Made by a program: the position numbers and the translations under genes
NCBI RefSeq assembly: GCF_043195105.1
Contig: NZ_JBAFWO010000005.1
Length of the DNA: 64,000 bases
Strand: one strand, 5' to 3'
Source: NCEH01 sp002257205
GTDB taxonomy: Bacteria; Pseudomonadota; Alphaproteobacteria; Rhizobiales; Xanthobacteraceae
In this document: positions 34,287 through 44,203 of the stretch, piece after piece
How the letters are laid out: every line of letters starts with the position of its first letter
Position numbering within the stretch: position 1 is the stretch's first letter
Notes under the pieces: generated by a model
The model's input: the letters and a program-made list of their open reading frames with translations, nothing else
Database searches by the model: none
What the model was told of the DNA's origin: nothing

Positions 34287-34743
34287 TGCGCGCACTCGTG
34301 AGGGAGACCGTATTGCCGAGCGGGTCGATCAGGGTATCGAAGATCATGGGTTCCGGGGAGGGCTCGATCATGATCTCCGCCTCGATGCGCATGCGCAGCG
34401 AGCGGTCGCTGGAATCCACATTGGGCACCGCGCTGACCCGCATGTTCGCAAGCCGCGGCTCCCATTGCCGGATGATGTCGCCAATCTCCTCCACCACCTG
34501 CGCGCGCCGCTGCTCCGTCGACAGATTGACCGTGGACAGGCACATGACGCCGAAATTGACCAGCGAGGTGTCCAGCTCGGTGAGATCGGCTGCCCAGCCG
34601 ATCACCCGCCGATCGGTGTTCAGCAATTCCTCCAGGTCGCGCCGCAACCCGTCGCGGAACGCGGCCACCGTGGGCCGGTCCGCGTCGAGCAGCCGGTCCA
34701 CCAGCGACAGGCCGAACGGGGCGAGTTGCTCCGGGCGCCTCAT
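34279..34743 (-). CDS. tssE: T6SS baseplate subunit TssE (gp25-like)
   Basis: The 154-aa TssE (ImpF) has the phage gp25-like lysozyme fold without activity and nucleates sheath assembly on the baseplate. Visible features are SLVDRLLDADRP at the start, LRRDLEELLNTDRRVIGW and the family segment NFGVMCLSTVNLST before the EIGDIIRQWEPRL helix. It overlaps tagJ by 4 bases (ATGA) and tssF by 8 bases. Confidence 0.92.
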   Translation of the reverse strand: MRRPEQLAPFGLSLVDRLLDADRPTVAAFRDGLRRDLEELLNTDRRVIGWAADLTELDTSLVNFGVMCLSTVNLSTEQRRAQVVEEIGDIIRQWEPRLANMRVSAVPNVDSSDRSLRMRIEAEIMIEPSPEPMIFDTLIDPLGNTVSLTSARSD

Positions 34744-35570
34744 GCGGCGGGAGCGTCCTGCTGCGCGGAGACCGCCGAGGTGAAGGCGAGCGCGCGCAGA
34801 TCCAGGATCGAGACGCTCTCCTCGCCCACCAGGAAGCAGCGCAGGCCCTGGCCGGTCACGAAGCCGGCGCGGTCCTCGATCCAGTCGGTGGCGCGGCCGA
34901 GCCGCAGCGCCTCGCGCAGCTCGCCGGAGAGAACGGGATAGGTGGCGGGAACCACCACTTCGCCTTCCGGCCCGCCGCGCACGCTCATCTGAACCGTGCG
35001 CCAGGCACTGTCGAGCGGACGGCTCGGCACCGTGAACACCGCCTCGTCCACCTGCTCCAAGGGAATCCAGAAATATTTGCCGGTCACGGTCATCACTTCG
35101 AAGATGCCGGCGGTGAGATCATCGAGGTCGCGGAAATCCTCGAACGGCACGCCATTATGCGTGCCGGCGACCACCGGGCGGGCCTCCTCGGCGCGGGCGA
35201 GGCAGGCGCCGGCTTCCTCGGCGCGGCCTTCACGCAGATGCATCAGCGCTTCGAGGCGCAGGGTCACATGCTCGGGCGGAGTGCCGGCGAATTCCGGCAT
35301 GCGGCCCTCGGTCCACACCTGGCGGCGGGCCATGTCGGCGCGGACAAGCTGGCGCAGCGCAGCGACGCGCACGGCGGTGGTGGGGTCCTGGGTGGCGATG
35401 GCGTCGAACTGGCGCTCGGCCCGCTCCAGATCGCCGGCGACGCACAGCAGCTCGGCCAGCAGGCTGCGCCGCTGAATGTCCTGCGGGGCAGCCTTGACCT
35501 CCGCGTTTCCGGCGGCGATGGCGTCGCTCAGACGGCCGGCTTCGAAAATCTTCAGCGCGGAATCGGTCAT
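34740..35570 (-). CDS. tagJ: T6SS accessory protein TagJ (ImpE)
   Basis: The 276-aa product matches the ImpE/SciE/TagJ family. TagJ binds the N-terminus of TssB and can help ClpV recruitment or sheath turnover. The N-terminal half is TPR-like helical repeats (LLAELLCVAGDLERAERQFDA). The C-terminal half carries the family segments NGVPFEDFRDLDDLTAGIFE and GKYFWIPLEQVDE. A good ribosome binding site (CAGGAGAG) precedes the ATG. It sits between the second tssC-like gene and tssE, as in rhizobial imp clusters. Confidence 0.9.
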   Translation of the reverse strand: MTDSALKIFEAGRLSDAIAAGNAEVKAAPQDIQRRSLLAELLCVAGDLERAERQFDAIATQDPTTAVRVAALRQLVRADMARRQVWTEGRMPEFAGTPPEHVTLRLEALMHLREGRAEEAGACLARAEEARPVVAGTHNGVPFEDFRDLDDLTAGIFEVMTVTGKYFWIPLEQVDEAVFTVPSRPLDSAWRTVQMSVRGGPEGEVVVPATYPVLSGELREALRLGRATDWIEDRAGFVTGQGLRCFLVGEESVSILDLRALAFTSAVSAQQDAPAA

Positions 35571-35593
35571 GGGAGACTCTCCTGGACGTCGGT

Positions 35594-37192
35594 TCAGCCG
35601 GTCCGCGACGTGGCGATGGCCACGTCCGTGACGAGCTTGAAGGTGGTGAAGATCTGGTCGAGTTGGAAATGCGGCCGCAGATGCATGACGCAGGCGAACG
35701 TGCCGGGACGGCTCGGCACCGCCTTCACCTCGACGCTCGCCTCGCGCAGCGGATAACGGGCCTTCATATCGGGGCCGGCATCGTCATTGCCGAGGCAATA
35801 GGAATGCAGCCACGTCTGAAGGTCGCGCTCGCACGCCTCGGCATTCACATAGGCGCCGATCCGGTCGCGGATCTTCACCTTGGCATAATGGGCGAAGCGC
35901 GAGACGCACAGGATATAGCGCAGCATGGCCGAGAGGCGCGCGTTCACATTCGCCGCCGAATGCCCGCTCATCGGCACTTTCTGGATCGACGGGCTGGAAT
36001 GGAACACCAGATAGGGCGTGTCCTTGCAGACATTCACCGTCATGAAGCCCATCTGCCAGAGATCAAATTCGGTCTGGTTGGCGATCGCAAGCTCGCTGCC
36101 GAACCGATCCACCACGCCCGGCGTATCGGTTTCCGCACTCGGCGCCTGGATGCCGGTGACGAGGCCGTTGTCGATCTCGTCGCGCCGTGTGCCGCAGATA
36201 TCCGCGAACCAGCCGTGCAGGTCAAAGGCGCGGATCAGCACCTCGCCGAAGGGATAGATCGCGCTGCCCCAGCACATGTCGTCCTCGGTGAGGCCGCGCA
36301 GATCCTCGCGATAGCGGAAGCCGACGCCGGCGACCCCGTCCTGGGTGTAAGGCTTGCGCATGAGCACGCGCGGCAGCACGAGCCCGAGGAAGCGCACGTC
36401 GTCGGTGGCGCGCAGCCGCTCGAAACGGGCGTATTCCGCCCCGCGATACAGCCCGCTCAGGCTCGGCAGGTGGCTCAGCTCGGAAAAGCTGTCGAGGCCG
36501 AGCATGCGCGGGGATGCGCCGAGGATCGCCGGGGCGAAGGCGGCCGCGGCAACGCCCGCCAGTCCCGCCAGCCCGGCCACATCGTCGGTGGGATGATCGA
36601 GGGTCGGGCGGTGCTGCACCTGATAGTCGCATAGCAGCACGCCATAGGGCAGGCCACCCGGCATGCCGAATTCTTCATTATAGACCTTGCCGAACAAATG
36701 GCTCTGGTCGAAATCCGAGGCGCGGTCGAAATCGGCGCACACCTCGCTCCAGGACAGGTTGAGCACCCGCACCACCACCTTCTGGGCCGAGGCGGCGCAG
36801 GCGCCGAGATAAGCCAGCCCGCGCCAGGAGGCTTCGAGCGCGCGGAAGCGCTCGTGGTGCAGCACCGCGTTCAGCTGGTCGGTGAGCAATTCGTCGAGAA
36901 ACGCGATGTCGCGGTCGATCAGGCCGGCGAGCGCCGTGCCCTTGGGCATCTGCGCCAGATCCGCGCCGAACCAGGCGATGAGCGCACGCAGGGGATCGTC
37001 CTCGGCCAGGAACGCGGTCAGGCGCGCGTCATCCGCGCGGCCGAGCGCCATGTCGATGGCGTGGCGGCGCAGCGGCGGCGGCAGTGGGACCAGCAGGTCG
37101 AGATCCGACGACCGGCCCGCGCCCGCCAAGGGAGCGGGCCCGGAAGGTGATGCCTCCGGGCCCGGGTGCAGTTGATCCACCAGGGAGTCCAA
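35594..37192 (-). CDS. Second TssC-like sheath protein (ImpD type)
   Basis: The 532-aa product is homologous to TssC but clearly divergent from the tssC product next to it. Shared segments are HHERFRALEASWRGLAYL, SDFDQSHLFGKVYNEEFGMP, AAAAFAPAILGASPRMLG and, near the end, SRFAHYAKVKIRDRIGA. The first 60 residues are a Pro-rich extension. Rhizobial imp loci have a comparable second copy (ImpD). Its role (variant sheath, cap or baseplate contact) is unresolved. The start appears to be TTG at 37192, placed 8 bases after GGGAGG, which is uncommon and worth noting. Confidence 0.88.
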   Translation of the reverse strand: MDSLVDQLHPGPEASPSGPAPLAGAGRSSDLDLLVPLPPPLRRHAIDMALGRADDARLTAFLAEDDPLRALIAWFGADLAQMPKGTALAGLIDRDIAFLDELLTDQLNAVLHHERFRALEASWRGLAYLGACAASAQKVVVRVLNLSWSEVCADFDRASDFDQSHLFGKVYNEEFGMPGGLPYGVLLCDYQVQHRPTLDHPTDDVAGLAGLAGVAAAAFAPAILGASPRMLGLDSFSELSHLPSLSGLYRGAEYARFERLRATDDVRFLGLVLPRVLMRKPYTQDGVAGVGFRYREDLRGLTEDDMCWGSAIYPFGEVLIRAFDLHGWFADICGTRRDEIDNGLVTGIQAPSAETDTPGVVDRFGSELAIANQTEFDLWQMGFMTVNVCKDTPYLVFHSSPSIQKVPMSGHSAANVNARLSAMLRYILCVSRFAHYAKVKIRDRIGAYVNAEACERDLQTWLHSYCLGNDDAGPDMKARYPLREASVEVKAVPSRPGTFACVMHLRPHFQLDQIFTTFKLVTDVAIATSRTG

Positions 37193-37222
37193 ACGGGTGT
37201 CCTCCCGTGGCGCTCAATCAGT

Positions 37223-38719
37223 TCAGGACGCGGTCGGGATGCGGGCCACCATGCGCAGCGAGGTGGTCAGCTCTTCCATCTGCAGCCACGGACGCAGCCA
37301 GGCGACCGCGTTGTAGGAACCGGGCTTGCCGGGAATCTCGCGCACTTCGACCTTGGCCTCGGCGAGCGGATACTTGGCCTTCATGTCCTGGCCGGCATCG
37401 GGATTGCCGTTGACGTAATTGATGATCCAGCGGTTCAGCCACTTCTCGCAATCGGTGGCTTCCATGAAGGAGCCGACCTTGTCGCGTCCCATGATCTTCA
37501 GATAATGGGCAAAGCGCGAGGTGGCCATCATATAGGGCAGGCGCGCCGAGATCGCCGCATTGGCGGTCGCCTCGGGGCGGTCGTACTTCTTGGGCTTCTG
37601 CGTGGTCTGCGCGCCGAAGAACACGGCATAATCCGTGCCCTTGTAGTGGCAGAGCGGCAGGAAGCCGAGCTTGGAGAGTTCGGCCTCGCGGCGATCGGTG
37701 ATGCCGATTTCCGTCGGGCACTGCTGGTCGCTGTCGCCGTCGTCGGAGACGAACACGTGGCTCGGCAGGTTCTCCACCTTGCCGCCGCCTTCGGCGCCGC
37801 GGATGGCGGTGCACCAGCCATGCTGGGCGAACGCGTCGGTCAGGCGCACGCCGAGCACATAGGCCGAGTTCATCCAGGTGTAGTCGGAATGGTTCATGGC
37901 GCGCGGCACGCCATTGACCACCGGAGCCTCCTCATAATCGAACGCTTCCACCGGCTTGGTGTCGGCGCCGTAGGGCAGGCGGGCGAGCGTGCGCGGCAAG
38001 GTCAGCGTGACGAAGCGGGAATCCTCGCTGTCGCGGAACGAGCGCCACTTGGCGTATTCGATGGAGTCGAAGATCTTCTCCAGGTCGCGCGGCTTGGACA
38101 GCTCGGTGTAATCGTCGAAGCCGAACAGCTTGGGGCTGGAGGCGGCGATGAACGGGGCGAACGCCGCGGCGGCCACGGAAGACATCTGCGTCAGCAGCTC
38201 GATGTCCTCGGGATGGTTGGAGAATTCGTAATCGCCGATGAGCGCGCCATAGGGCTCGCCGCCGGGGCTGCCGAACTCGGTCTCGTAGATCTTCTTGAAG
38301 ATCGTGCTCTGGTCGAATTCGGAGGACTTGGTGAGGCTCTTGTAGAGCTCTTTCTTGGTGCAGTTCATGACGCGGATCTTCATGCCCGCGCCGGTTTCCG
38401 AATTCATCACCAGATAGTTCAGGCCGCGCCAGGTGCCTTCCAGCTTCTGGAAATCGGCATGGTGCATGATGGCGTTGAGCTGGGTCGAGATCTTCGCGTC
38501 AATGCCCTTGATGGCATTGTTGATGGTCTGCGACAGGTTCTTGGAATAGGTGACCGTGCCGGACATCGCTTCGCGCGTGAAGGTGCGCAGCAGTTCGGCG
38601 GTGCGGTCGGGATCGGTCTGCTTGGTGGCAGCGATCGCCTGGTCGAGGAAGGAAGGGGTACCGGCTTCGGCGACTGCGCCCTCCGGGGCGGCGCCTTCCT
38701 GGGTCTGAGCGTCGGCCAT
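37223..38719 (-). CDS. tssC: T6SS contractile sheath large subunit TssC (VipB)
   Basis: The 498-aa TssC (ImpC) assembles with TssB into the contractile sheath. Diagnostic segments are HHADFQKLEGTWRGLNYLV, FDQSTIFKKIYETEFGSPGG, APFIAASSPKLFGFDDY and SRFAHYLKIMGRDKVGSF. Length is standard for the family. The ribosome binding site GGAGGG overlaps the end of tssB, whose stop is only two bases away, so sheath subunits are made in a coupled manner. Confidence 0.96.
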   Translation of the reverse strand: MADAQTQEGAAPEGAVAEAGTPSFLDQAIAATKQTDPDRTAELLRTFTREAMSGTVTYSKNLSQTINNAIKGIDAKISTQLNAIMHHADFQKLEGTWRGLNYLVMNSETGAGMKIRVMNCTKKELYKSLTKSSEFDQSTIFKKIYETEFGSPGGEPYGALIGDYEFSNHPEDIELLTQMSSVAAAAFAPFIAASSPKLFGFDDYTELSKPRDLEKIFDSIEYAKWRSFRDSEDSRFVTLTLPRTLARLPYGADTKPVEAFDYEEAPVVNGVPRAMNHSDYTWMNSAYVLGVRLTDAFAQHGWCTAIRGAEGGGKVENLPSHVFVSDDGDSDQQCPTEIGITDRREAELSKLGFLPLCHYKGTDYAVFFGAQTTQKPKKYDRPEATANAAISARLPYMMATSRFAHYLKIMGRDKVGSFMEATDCEKWLNRWIINYVNGNPDAGQDMKAKYPLAEAKVEVREIPGKPGSYNAVAWLRPWLQMEELTTSLRMVARIPTAS

Positions 38720-38721
38720 GA

Positions 38722-39240
38722 TCAGCCCTCCTTCTTTTCGGTTTCGGCTTCGAGCCCGAGCTGGCTGCTCAGCGTCTTCAGATCTTCTTCCTTGGTCAGG
38801 ATCTGCTCAAGCAGGCTTTCCAGGTTTTCCGAACGGTCGGCCTTGGAGAGCAGGTCGCGCAGCTGGTCGCGCGCTTCCATCAGCTTGCGCAGGGGTTCCA
38901 CGCGCTGGACCACGGAGGCCGGGTCGAAATCGTCCATGGACTTGAAGCCCAGCTCGACCATCATCTGGCTGCCGTCGTCGGCGAGGGTGTTGTCCACCTT
39001 CAGTTTCAAGCCGGGGGTCATGCGCGCCAGGATCTGGTCGAAATTGTCCCGATCGATCTGGATGAACTTGCGATCGTTCAGCGGCTTCAGCGGCTCGGTG
39101 GGATCGCCCGAGAAATCGCCGAGCACGCCGACAACGAAGGGCAGTTCCTTCTGGACGACCGCGCCTTCGGTCTCGACATCATAGGTGATGTGGACACGCG
39201 GCTTGCGCACGCGGTTTAGCTTTTCGTGAATGCTGGGCAT
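38722..39240 (-). CDS. tssB: T6SS contractile sheath small subunit TssB (VipA)
   Basis: The 172-aa TssB (ImpB) pairs with TssC in the sheath. Family features are the N-terminus IHEKLNRVRKPRVHITYDVE, LPFVVGVLGDFSGDP, the DRKFIQIDRDNFDQIL stretch and the C-terminal helices that contact TssC and ClpV. The acidic/Lys tail (ETEKKEG) is common. It follows tssA by 76 bases on the minus strand. Confidence 0.96.
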   Translation of the reverse strand: MPSIHEKLNRVRKPRVHITYDVETEGAVVQKELPFVVGVLGDFSGDPTEPLKPLNDRKFIQIDRDNFDQILARMTPGLKLKVDNTLADDGSQMMVELGFKSMDDFDPASVVQRVEPLRKLMEARDQLRDLLSKADRSENLESLLEQILTKEEDLKTLSSQLGLEAETEKKEG

Positions 39241-39316
39241 CGCGCTTCAACCCCTTGTTCTCGGCTACGCAGTTGGCGTTACGATCTCCGACATCCGGCG
39301 CGGCGGCCGGGCGCGG

Positions 39317-40441
39317 TCAACTCTCCACTTCCGGCGCCTTCAGGCCGGAGGCGATGTAGAAATAGCGGCGGGCATCATGGTCGATGATCAGTTCGTCCAG
39401 AAGCTGTCCGAGCGGCATGCGCCCGCGCCGCACGATCTCTTCCAGCGTGTAGGAGATCGGCGAATGCGGCTCATGCTCGCGGAAATAGGCGGCGATGCGC
39501 AGGATCTGCCGCAAGGCGTCCTCGCGGTTCGAGGGTGCGCCGAACGCCGCCGTTCCCCCGCCCGGCGCCGCGCCGACGGTGCCGCCTTCTTCCGCGGGAG
39601 CCTCGGACTGGGAGGTGTGCATTTCGCTCTGCTGCGCGGCCTGGGCCAGCTTGTCGGCGGCGAACACCCGCACCGCATCCAGCACGCCCGTCAGCACGCC
39701 GCGGATGGTGCCGGCCGGCGGGGCATCGCGGCCCACATGGGCGCTGAACGCCTCGGAGAGCGCGTTCAGCGCTTCCAGGCAGGCTTCAAGCTCGGCCACG
39801 AGATTGGAATAGAAGGAGGCCTGGGTTGCTTGCACCGATGCGGTGAAGGCATCGAGCGTCAGTCCGCCCGCCGCGAGCCGCGCGTCGCGCTTGGCCTGAT
39901 CGGCGATATGGACGATATCGTTCGCCTGCTCATACTGCCAAAAGGCATAGGCCGGATCGCCCGCGGTGATCGGCAGCTTGCGCAGCGGCTGGATCAGCGT
40001 GCCCTGCCCGTCCACGCCGTTGAGGCCGATGAACGGCGCGAGCCGCGCCTCGTTCCCGTCCTCGTCCGGTAGCGGGTGGATTCCCTCCCAGAAGGTGGCG
40101 ACCAAGCCCTCGGCCACCTTCAGCGCGGTATAGAGGCCGCTATAGCCGTCGATCCGCACCATGCCTTCGATCATCCAGGCCATCACCTCGAGGTCCTTGC
40201 CCTCCAGGGACAGGATCTCGCCGGACAGATCGACCACGTCGCCCCACTCTTGCAGCGGGGGCGCGCCGTCATTGTCGACATCGTTGGCGCGCTCGGCGCG
40301 CCGGGCCATGGCGCGGGCGTCCTTCACCCGCAGATAGCGCGAAGTGACGGAGATATCGGCGCGCGGATCGGTGCCGCAAGGCGCCTCCTCGCTGATGGGC
40401 TGAAGCAGAACTTCAGGATCGAAAGTGGTTGCAATGGCCAT
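39317..40441 (-). CDS. tssA: T6SS tail assembly protein TssA
   Basis: The 374-aa TssA (ImpA) coordinates tail tube and sheath growth. The ImpA N-terminal domain is evident from LLQPISEEAPCGTDPRADIS and the segment EGIHPLPDEDGNEARLAPFI, which is diagnostic. The C-terminal part is helical and ends with MPLGQLLDELIIDHDARRYF, as in short TssA proteins. It is the first gene of the A-B-C-D-E-F-G-H block, 182 bases after tssM. Confidence 0.93.
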   Translation of the reverse strand: MAIATTFDPEVLLQPISEEAPCGTDPRADISVTSRYLRVKDARAMARRAERANDVDNDGAPPLQEWGDVVDLSGEILSLEGKDLEVMAWMIEGMVRIDGYSGLYTALKVAEGLVATFWEGIHPLPDEDGNEARLAPFIGLNGVDGQGTLIQPLRKLPITAGDPAYAFWQYEQANDIVHIADQAKRDARLAAGGLTLDAFTASVQATQASFYSNLVAELEACLEALNALSEAFSAHVGRDAPPAGTIRGVLTGVLDAVRVFAADKLAQAAQQSEMHTSQSEAPAEEGGTVGAAPGGGTAAFGAPSNREDALRQILRIAAYFREHEPHSPISYTLEEIVRRGRMPLGQLLDELIIDHDARRYFYIASGLKAPEVES

Positions 40442-40623
40442 GGGTTACCGAGCGTGCCCTAGATGTGCTGCACCCGATTGTCGATGCGCGCAGTCGCAGC
40501 GCCGTCGCATCGGGAAATACGCTAACGGATGTGTCGGCTGGAAGCTAGGCCGGAGACCAAAACACCATTGTGACAGCACAATATTTGTTCGCGCGCGGGA
40601 TTGTGCAGTGCAAGCAAGGATCA
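40442..40623. promoter_or_regulatory. Spacer between tssM and tssA
   Basis: This 182-base gap is the longest in the core T6SS block after clpV. It contains an imperfect inverted repeat with CCCGAT and ATCGGG arms and moderately AT-rich sequence near 40550. A secondary promoter for tssA-tssG could sit here, but no consensus was recognised. Confidence 0.35.
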
Positions 40624-43600
40624 TCATGGCACCAGCGAGGGGAGGCACTTGAAGCCGGTCATCGGGTTCTGGCGGAAGGGATTGTTCACGCTCGCGGCGT
40701 CCAGCGTGAAACCGGCCGAACGCGGTCCAAGATTCACATTGAAGGAGAATCGGTTCGCCGTGATGCGGGTGAGGCCGCGCGCATTCAGGAAGCGGAACAG
40801 CGCCCATGGCCCGTTCACGGTGAGCGAGGAGGGCTGGCCGCTTTCCTGGGCGCCAAACTCCACCCGCATGATGCCCGTGGCGCCAGGCCATTTCACCGCC
40901 AGCGCCTGCGGTGGCCCATATTGGTAGATGATCGACTGGCCGTCGATCTCGAGCTTCACGCGCATGGCGCCGGGATCGAGGCGGGTCGGCGTCACGTCGA
41001 AATTGAGCTGCGGCGCGGTGGCCCCGGCGGGAAAGAACATGGCCCGGATGCGCGCCGCCTGCTCGAAATAGCCGAGCGCGGCGACCGTGATGTCGGGCCG
41101 CGCGCTGGCATTGGACAAAAGCTTCCAGGGCGCGATGCTGGTATCCACGAACGGCTTCAGCTGCTTGTCGAAAAACTGCTCCAGCAGGCCGCCGGGAGCG
41201 AACATGCGGGTGAAGTCCGGCAAGGTCGCCTCATTCTGCGAATTCTCGAACGGATAGCGCCCGTTGATGGCCACCTGGCAGAACGGCAGCACCTGCGCCT
41301 TCCAGGCCGCGTTCATGTCCTCGCGCACCCCGGCATTGGTGATGGTGGAGGTCTGCCGCACCAGGGCCATGATGGATTCCGCCAGCGCCGGCGGGGCGGT
41401 CAGCGTGCTCATCCTCAATTGCCCGAGGATCTGCGCGAATGCGGGCCCGGAGGTCAACTCGGTCACCTGGGAGGGGCTGGCATCGCCCGCGCTGGCGGCG
41501 GGGCCGATGGCCATGCGCAGCTGGGTCAGCGCCTTGATGACATCGTCCACCGGGCTCGGCGTGCCGGAGACGAACTTGTGCAAGCCGGCGAAACGGTCCG
41601 TCACCGGCTGGCCAGGCGAGGGACCGCCGCCGAGCAGGCTTTCCAGCTCCGCCTTGGCGGCGGAGGCATTCTGCACCGTGGTGGGCTTGGCAGGCGGGGC
41701 CAGCGTGGTCTGCTGGGCCACCGCGCTCAGATACATCTTGAGCGGCGAAGGCGGACCGATCAGCGCCTGAAGCACCGCCATTTCCTGCTGAAGCGTGCTG
41801 AAGGGCGCGATGGTGACATCGCTCAGCAGGTCTTCCCATTGGGCGGCATAATCACTGGTGTAGAGCGCCAGCATATCCTTCTTCAGCTGGTCCGTACGCA
41901 CCAAGGCGGGCGTGTTGGAATTGGCCGGGGTACGCACCCAATCCTCGCGCACCAGGGCTTCCGCCACCTTGGAAATGCCCGGCAGCACGACGGTGAAGAA
42001 ATTGGCCGCGGTATACATGCCCGCGATACCGTCGGAGAGCGATTTGCCGGTGCGGCGCACCAGGGCATAGGGCGCAAGGGGGCCCGCCGCTTCGGCGAGC
42101 GTCCAGGGTGTCAGGTCCTTCACTTCCGGCTGGTCTTCCAGGATCGCCAGGCCGCGCTCGGCGGCGGGATACTGGTTCAGCACCACCCGGGCGCGGGCCA
42201 CCAGATTGTTGTTGAGATCGAGCTTGGGAAAGCCGGCCTGCAACAGATTGGTCAACTGCGTCACCAGCGCCGCACGCAGCGGCGCCTGGGCCGGGCCGGG
42301 ATAGGCGTCGGCCCAATCCTGCCGCATCCAGGCGATCACCAGATCCTTGTCGATGGGCGCGACGCCGCCGAACATCAGATAGACCATCAGCGCGCCATAG
42401 AGCGCGCTGGGCTTGCCCATGTTCGCCTCGATCTGCCGTTGCAGGCGCAGGTCGAGGCGCGGCAGGAACAGTGTTTCCAGGGCGTCGGTATATTCCGAGC
42501 GGGTCGCGGTGGAGAGCAGCGGGGTCTGGCTCAGCCCCGCCGTCAGGCGCAGCGGAACGTCCTGGTTGCGATCATTCCACCCGGTCGGCATGGCGGCGAG
42601 CGTGGTGAGCGCGGGAATGGTGACGGAGAGGTCCCCGTCGTCGGGCTTCACATTGGTGCTGTTGCGGAGCGGCGCGATCACCACCTTCGCATTGTCGGCG
42701 GCGCGATCCACCTGCTCGATCAATTCGCGATTGCCGACGAAGCTGGCCGCCCACCAGATCGAAAGCCCCGCCGCCAGGCAGGCGGTGAGCGCGGTGAGGC
42801 CCCACGTCATGCGTTTCTGGCGCCGCTTCAGCTCGGCATCCACCCCGACGAGCCCGGCCTCGCCGAAGATCACCTTCTCCAGCGCATCATGGATGAAGAA
42901 GCCGGTGCGGCGGCGCTCCACCACCGCAGTGCCGCCTTCCGGCCGCTCCTGAGGGATCAGGCGATAGGGGCTCTCGTTGGCGGCGTCCTCGGCGTCGGCG
43001 CTGGTGAGGTAAAGGCCGCGCAGCAGCAGGGGGCGTTCATAGCCGCTGGGCTTGAACATGTCCTCCAGCAGATCGCAGATCGCCGGCTTCACCGCCGCCA
43101 GATAGGGCAGGAACATGAAGGTGTCGAAGCGCCGTTCCGTATCGGCCTCGGTGTTCACCCGGTTCAGCACGCGCGGCAATTGCCAATGCAGCAGATTGTC
43201 GTATTCGCGGTTGAGGAACGCGAACATGGTTTCGCCGTCGGCGGTGAGGCCGTTTTCGTCGCACAGCGGGAAGGTCAGGCCGAACACGCGGTTGCGCTCT
43301 TCCACGGTGATGCCGTCGAAGAACGCATGGAAGCCGGGAATGCGGTCGGCCTTGGTGATGACCACGTAGATCGGGAATCTTACCTTCAGGCGGGTCTGCA
43401 AGCCCACCAGCTGCTGGCGGATGTCGGCGCCATGGGTGAGGCGGTCGGTCTCGCTCCAATTCTCCAGGTCTTCCAGGCTGATGGCCAGGATGACGCCGTT
43501 GATCGGCTGGCGCGGCCGGTGCTTCTTCAGCAGGCCGATGAAATTATTCCACACCTGCCGGTCGCTGCCGGAGGCGACGCCGTCGCCGCGAAACGGACCC

Positions 43601-44169
43601 TGGGTGTCCACCAGGACCGCCGCATCGGAGAAGAAGAAGGCGCAGCTGTTGCCGGCGGCGATCTGCCCGCCCGGTCCGTCGCGGCGGTCGTTCACCGGGA
43701 ACCGCAGGCCCGAGCGGCGGATCAGCGAGGTCTTGCCCGCGCCGGCGGTTCCGGTCACCAGATACCAGGGCAGTTGATAGACGTAGGAGTGGCCCCAGCG
43801 GTGCGACAGGCGCATGCGGCGCAGGACGCCGAGGGCGCGCTGCATGCCGTCCGCCATGGCGGACGTCTGCGCCTCCACATGTTCATCGCGGGCGGGAACC
43901 ACGCCGGCCGGCATGAGTCCCTTCTTGTCCTGCGGCAGGCCGCCGGCCGCAGGCGCCGGCACGGACGGCCGCCAGCTCAGAACGATGAGGACGCAGACCA
44001 GCACCAGCACCAGCAGCGCGAGCACGCGCGGCGTCACGGCGACGAGCGGGGCCTCCCCAGCGATGCTGAGATGCGGGGCAAGGAACCAGATGGCGGCGGC
44101 GACCAGGGTGGCCACCACGATCAGCACCACCCAGCGCCAGAATGCGCGCGACGTCAGCATTTTCACCAT
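40624..44169 (-). CDS. tssM: T6SS membrane complex protein TssM (IcmF)
   Basis: The 1181-aa TssM (ImpL) spans the envelope with TssL and TssJ. Two N-terminal helices are seen (WRWVVLIVVATLVAAAIWFL and VLALLVLVLVCVLIVLSW) and a third near residue 455 (WGLTALTACLAAGLSIWWAA). The cytosolic loop has an intact Walker A, GTAGAGKTSL (140-149), so it may hydrolyse NTP. The periplasmic C-terminal part includes family IcmF and DUF1215 regions, ending GFTLDAASVNNPFRQNPMTGF. Length is typical. Confidence 0.95.
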   Translation of the reverse strand: MVKMLTSRAFWRWVVLIVVATLVAAAIWFLAPHLSIAGEAPLVAVTPRVLALLVLVLVCVLIVLSWRPSVPAPAAGGLPQDKKGLMPAGVVPARDEHVEAQTSAMADGMQRALGVLRRMRLSHRWGHSYVYQLPWYLVTGTAGAGKTSLIRRSGLRFPVNDRRDGPGGQIAAGNSCAFFFSDAAVLVDTQGPFRGDGVASGSDRQVWNNFIGLLKKHRPRQPINGVILAISLEDLENWSETDRLTHGADIRQQLVGLQTRLKVRFPIYVVITKADRIPGFHAFFDGITVEERNRVFGLTFPLCDENGLTADGETMFAFLNREYDNLLHWQLPRVLNRVNTEADTERRFDTFMFLPYLAAVKPAICDLLEDMFKPSGYERPLLLRGLYLTSADAEDAANESPYRLIPQERPEGGTAVVERRRTGFFIHDALEKVIFGEAGLVGVDAELKRRQKRMTWGLTALTACLAAGLSIWWAASFVGNRELIEQVDRAADNAKVVIAPLRNSTNVKPDDGDLSVTIPALTTLAAMPTGWNDRNQDVPLRLTAGLSQTPLLSTATRSEYTDALETLFLPRLDLRLQRQIEANMGKPSALYGALMVYLMFGGVAPIDKDLVIAWMRQDWADAYPGPAQAPLRAALVTQLTNLLQAGFPKLDLNNNLVARARVVLNQYPAAERGLAILEDQPEVKDLTPWTLAEAAGPLAPYALVRRTGKSLSDGIAGMYTAANFFTVVLPGISKVAEALVREDWVRTPANSNTPALVRTDQLKKDMLALYTSDYAAQWEDLLSDVTIAPFSTLQQEMAVLQALIGPPSPLKMYLSAVAQQTTLAPPAKPTTVQNASAAKAELESLLGGGPSPGQPVTDRFAGLHKFVSGTPSPVDDVIKALTQLRMAIGPAASAGDASPSQVTELTSGPAFAQILGQLRMSTLTAPPALAESIMALVRQTSTITNAGVREDMNAAWKAQVLPFCQVAINGRYPFENSQNEATLPDFTRMFAPGGLLEQFFDKQLKPFVDTSIAPWKLLSNASARPDITVAALGYFEQAARIRAMFFPAGATAPQLNFDVTPTRLDPGAMRVKLEIDGQSIIYQYGPPQALAVKWPGATGIMRVEFGAQESGQPSSLTVNGPWALFRFLNARGLTRITANRFSFNVNLGPRSAGFTLDAASVNNPFRQNPMTGFKCLPSLVP

Positions 44170-44203
44170 GGAGATTGTCCCCTCACCTGGGCTCTGCGGG
44201 GCG

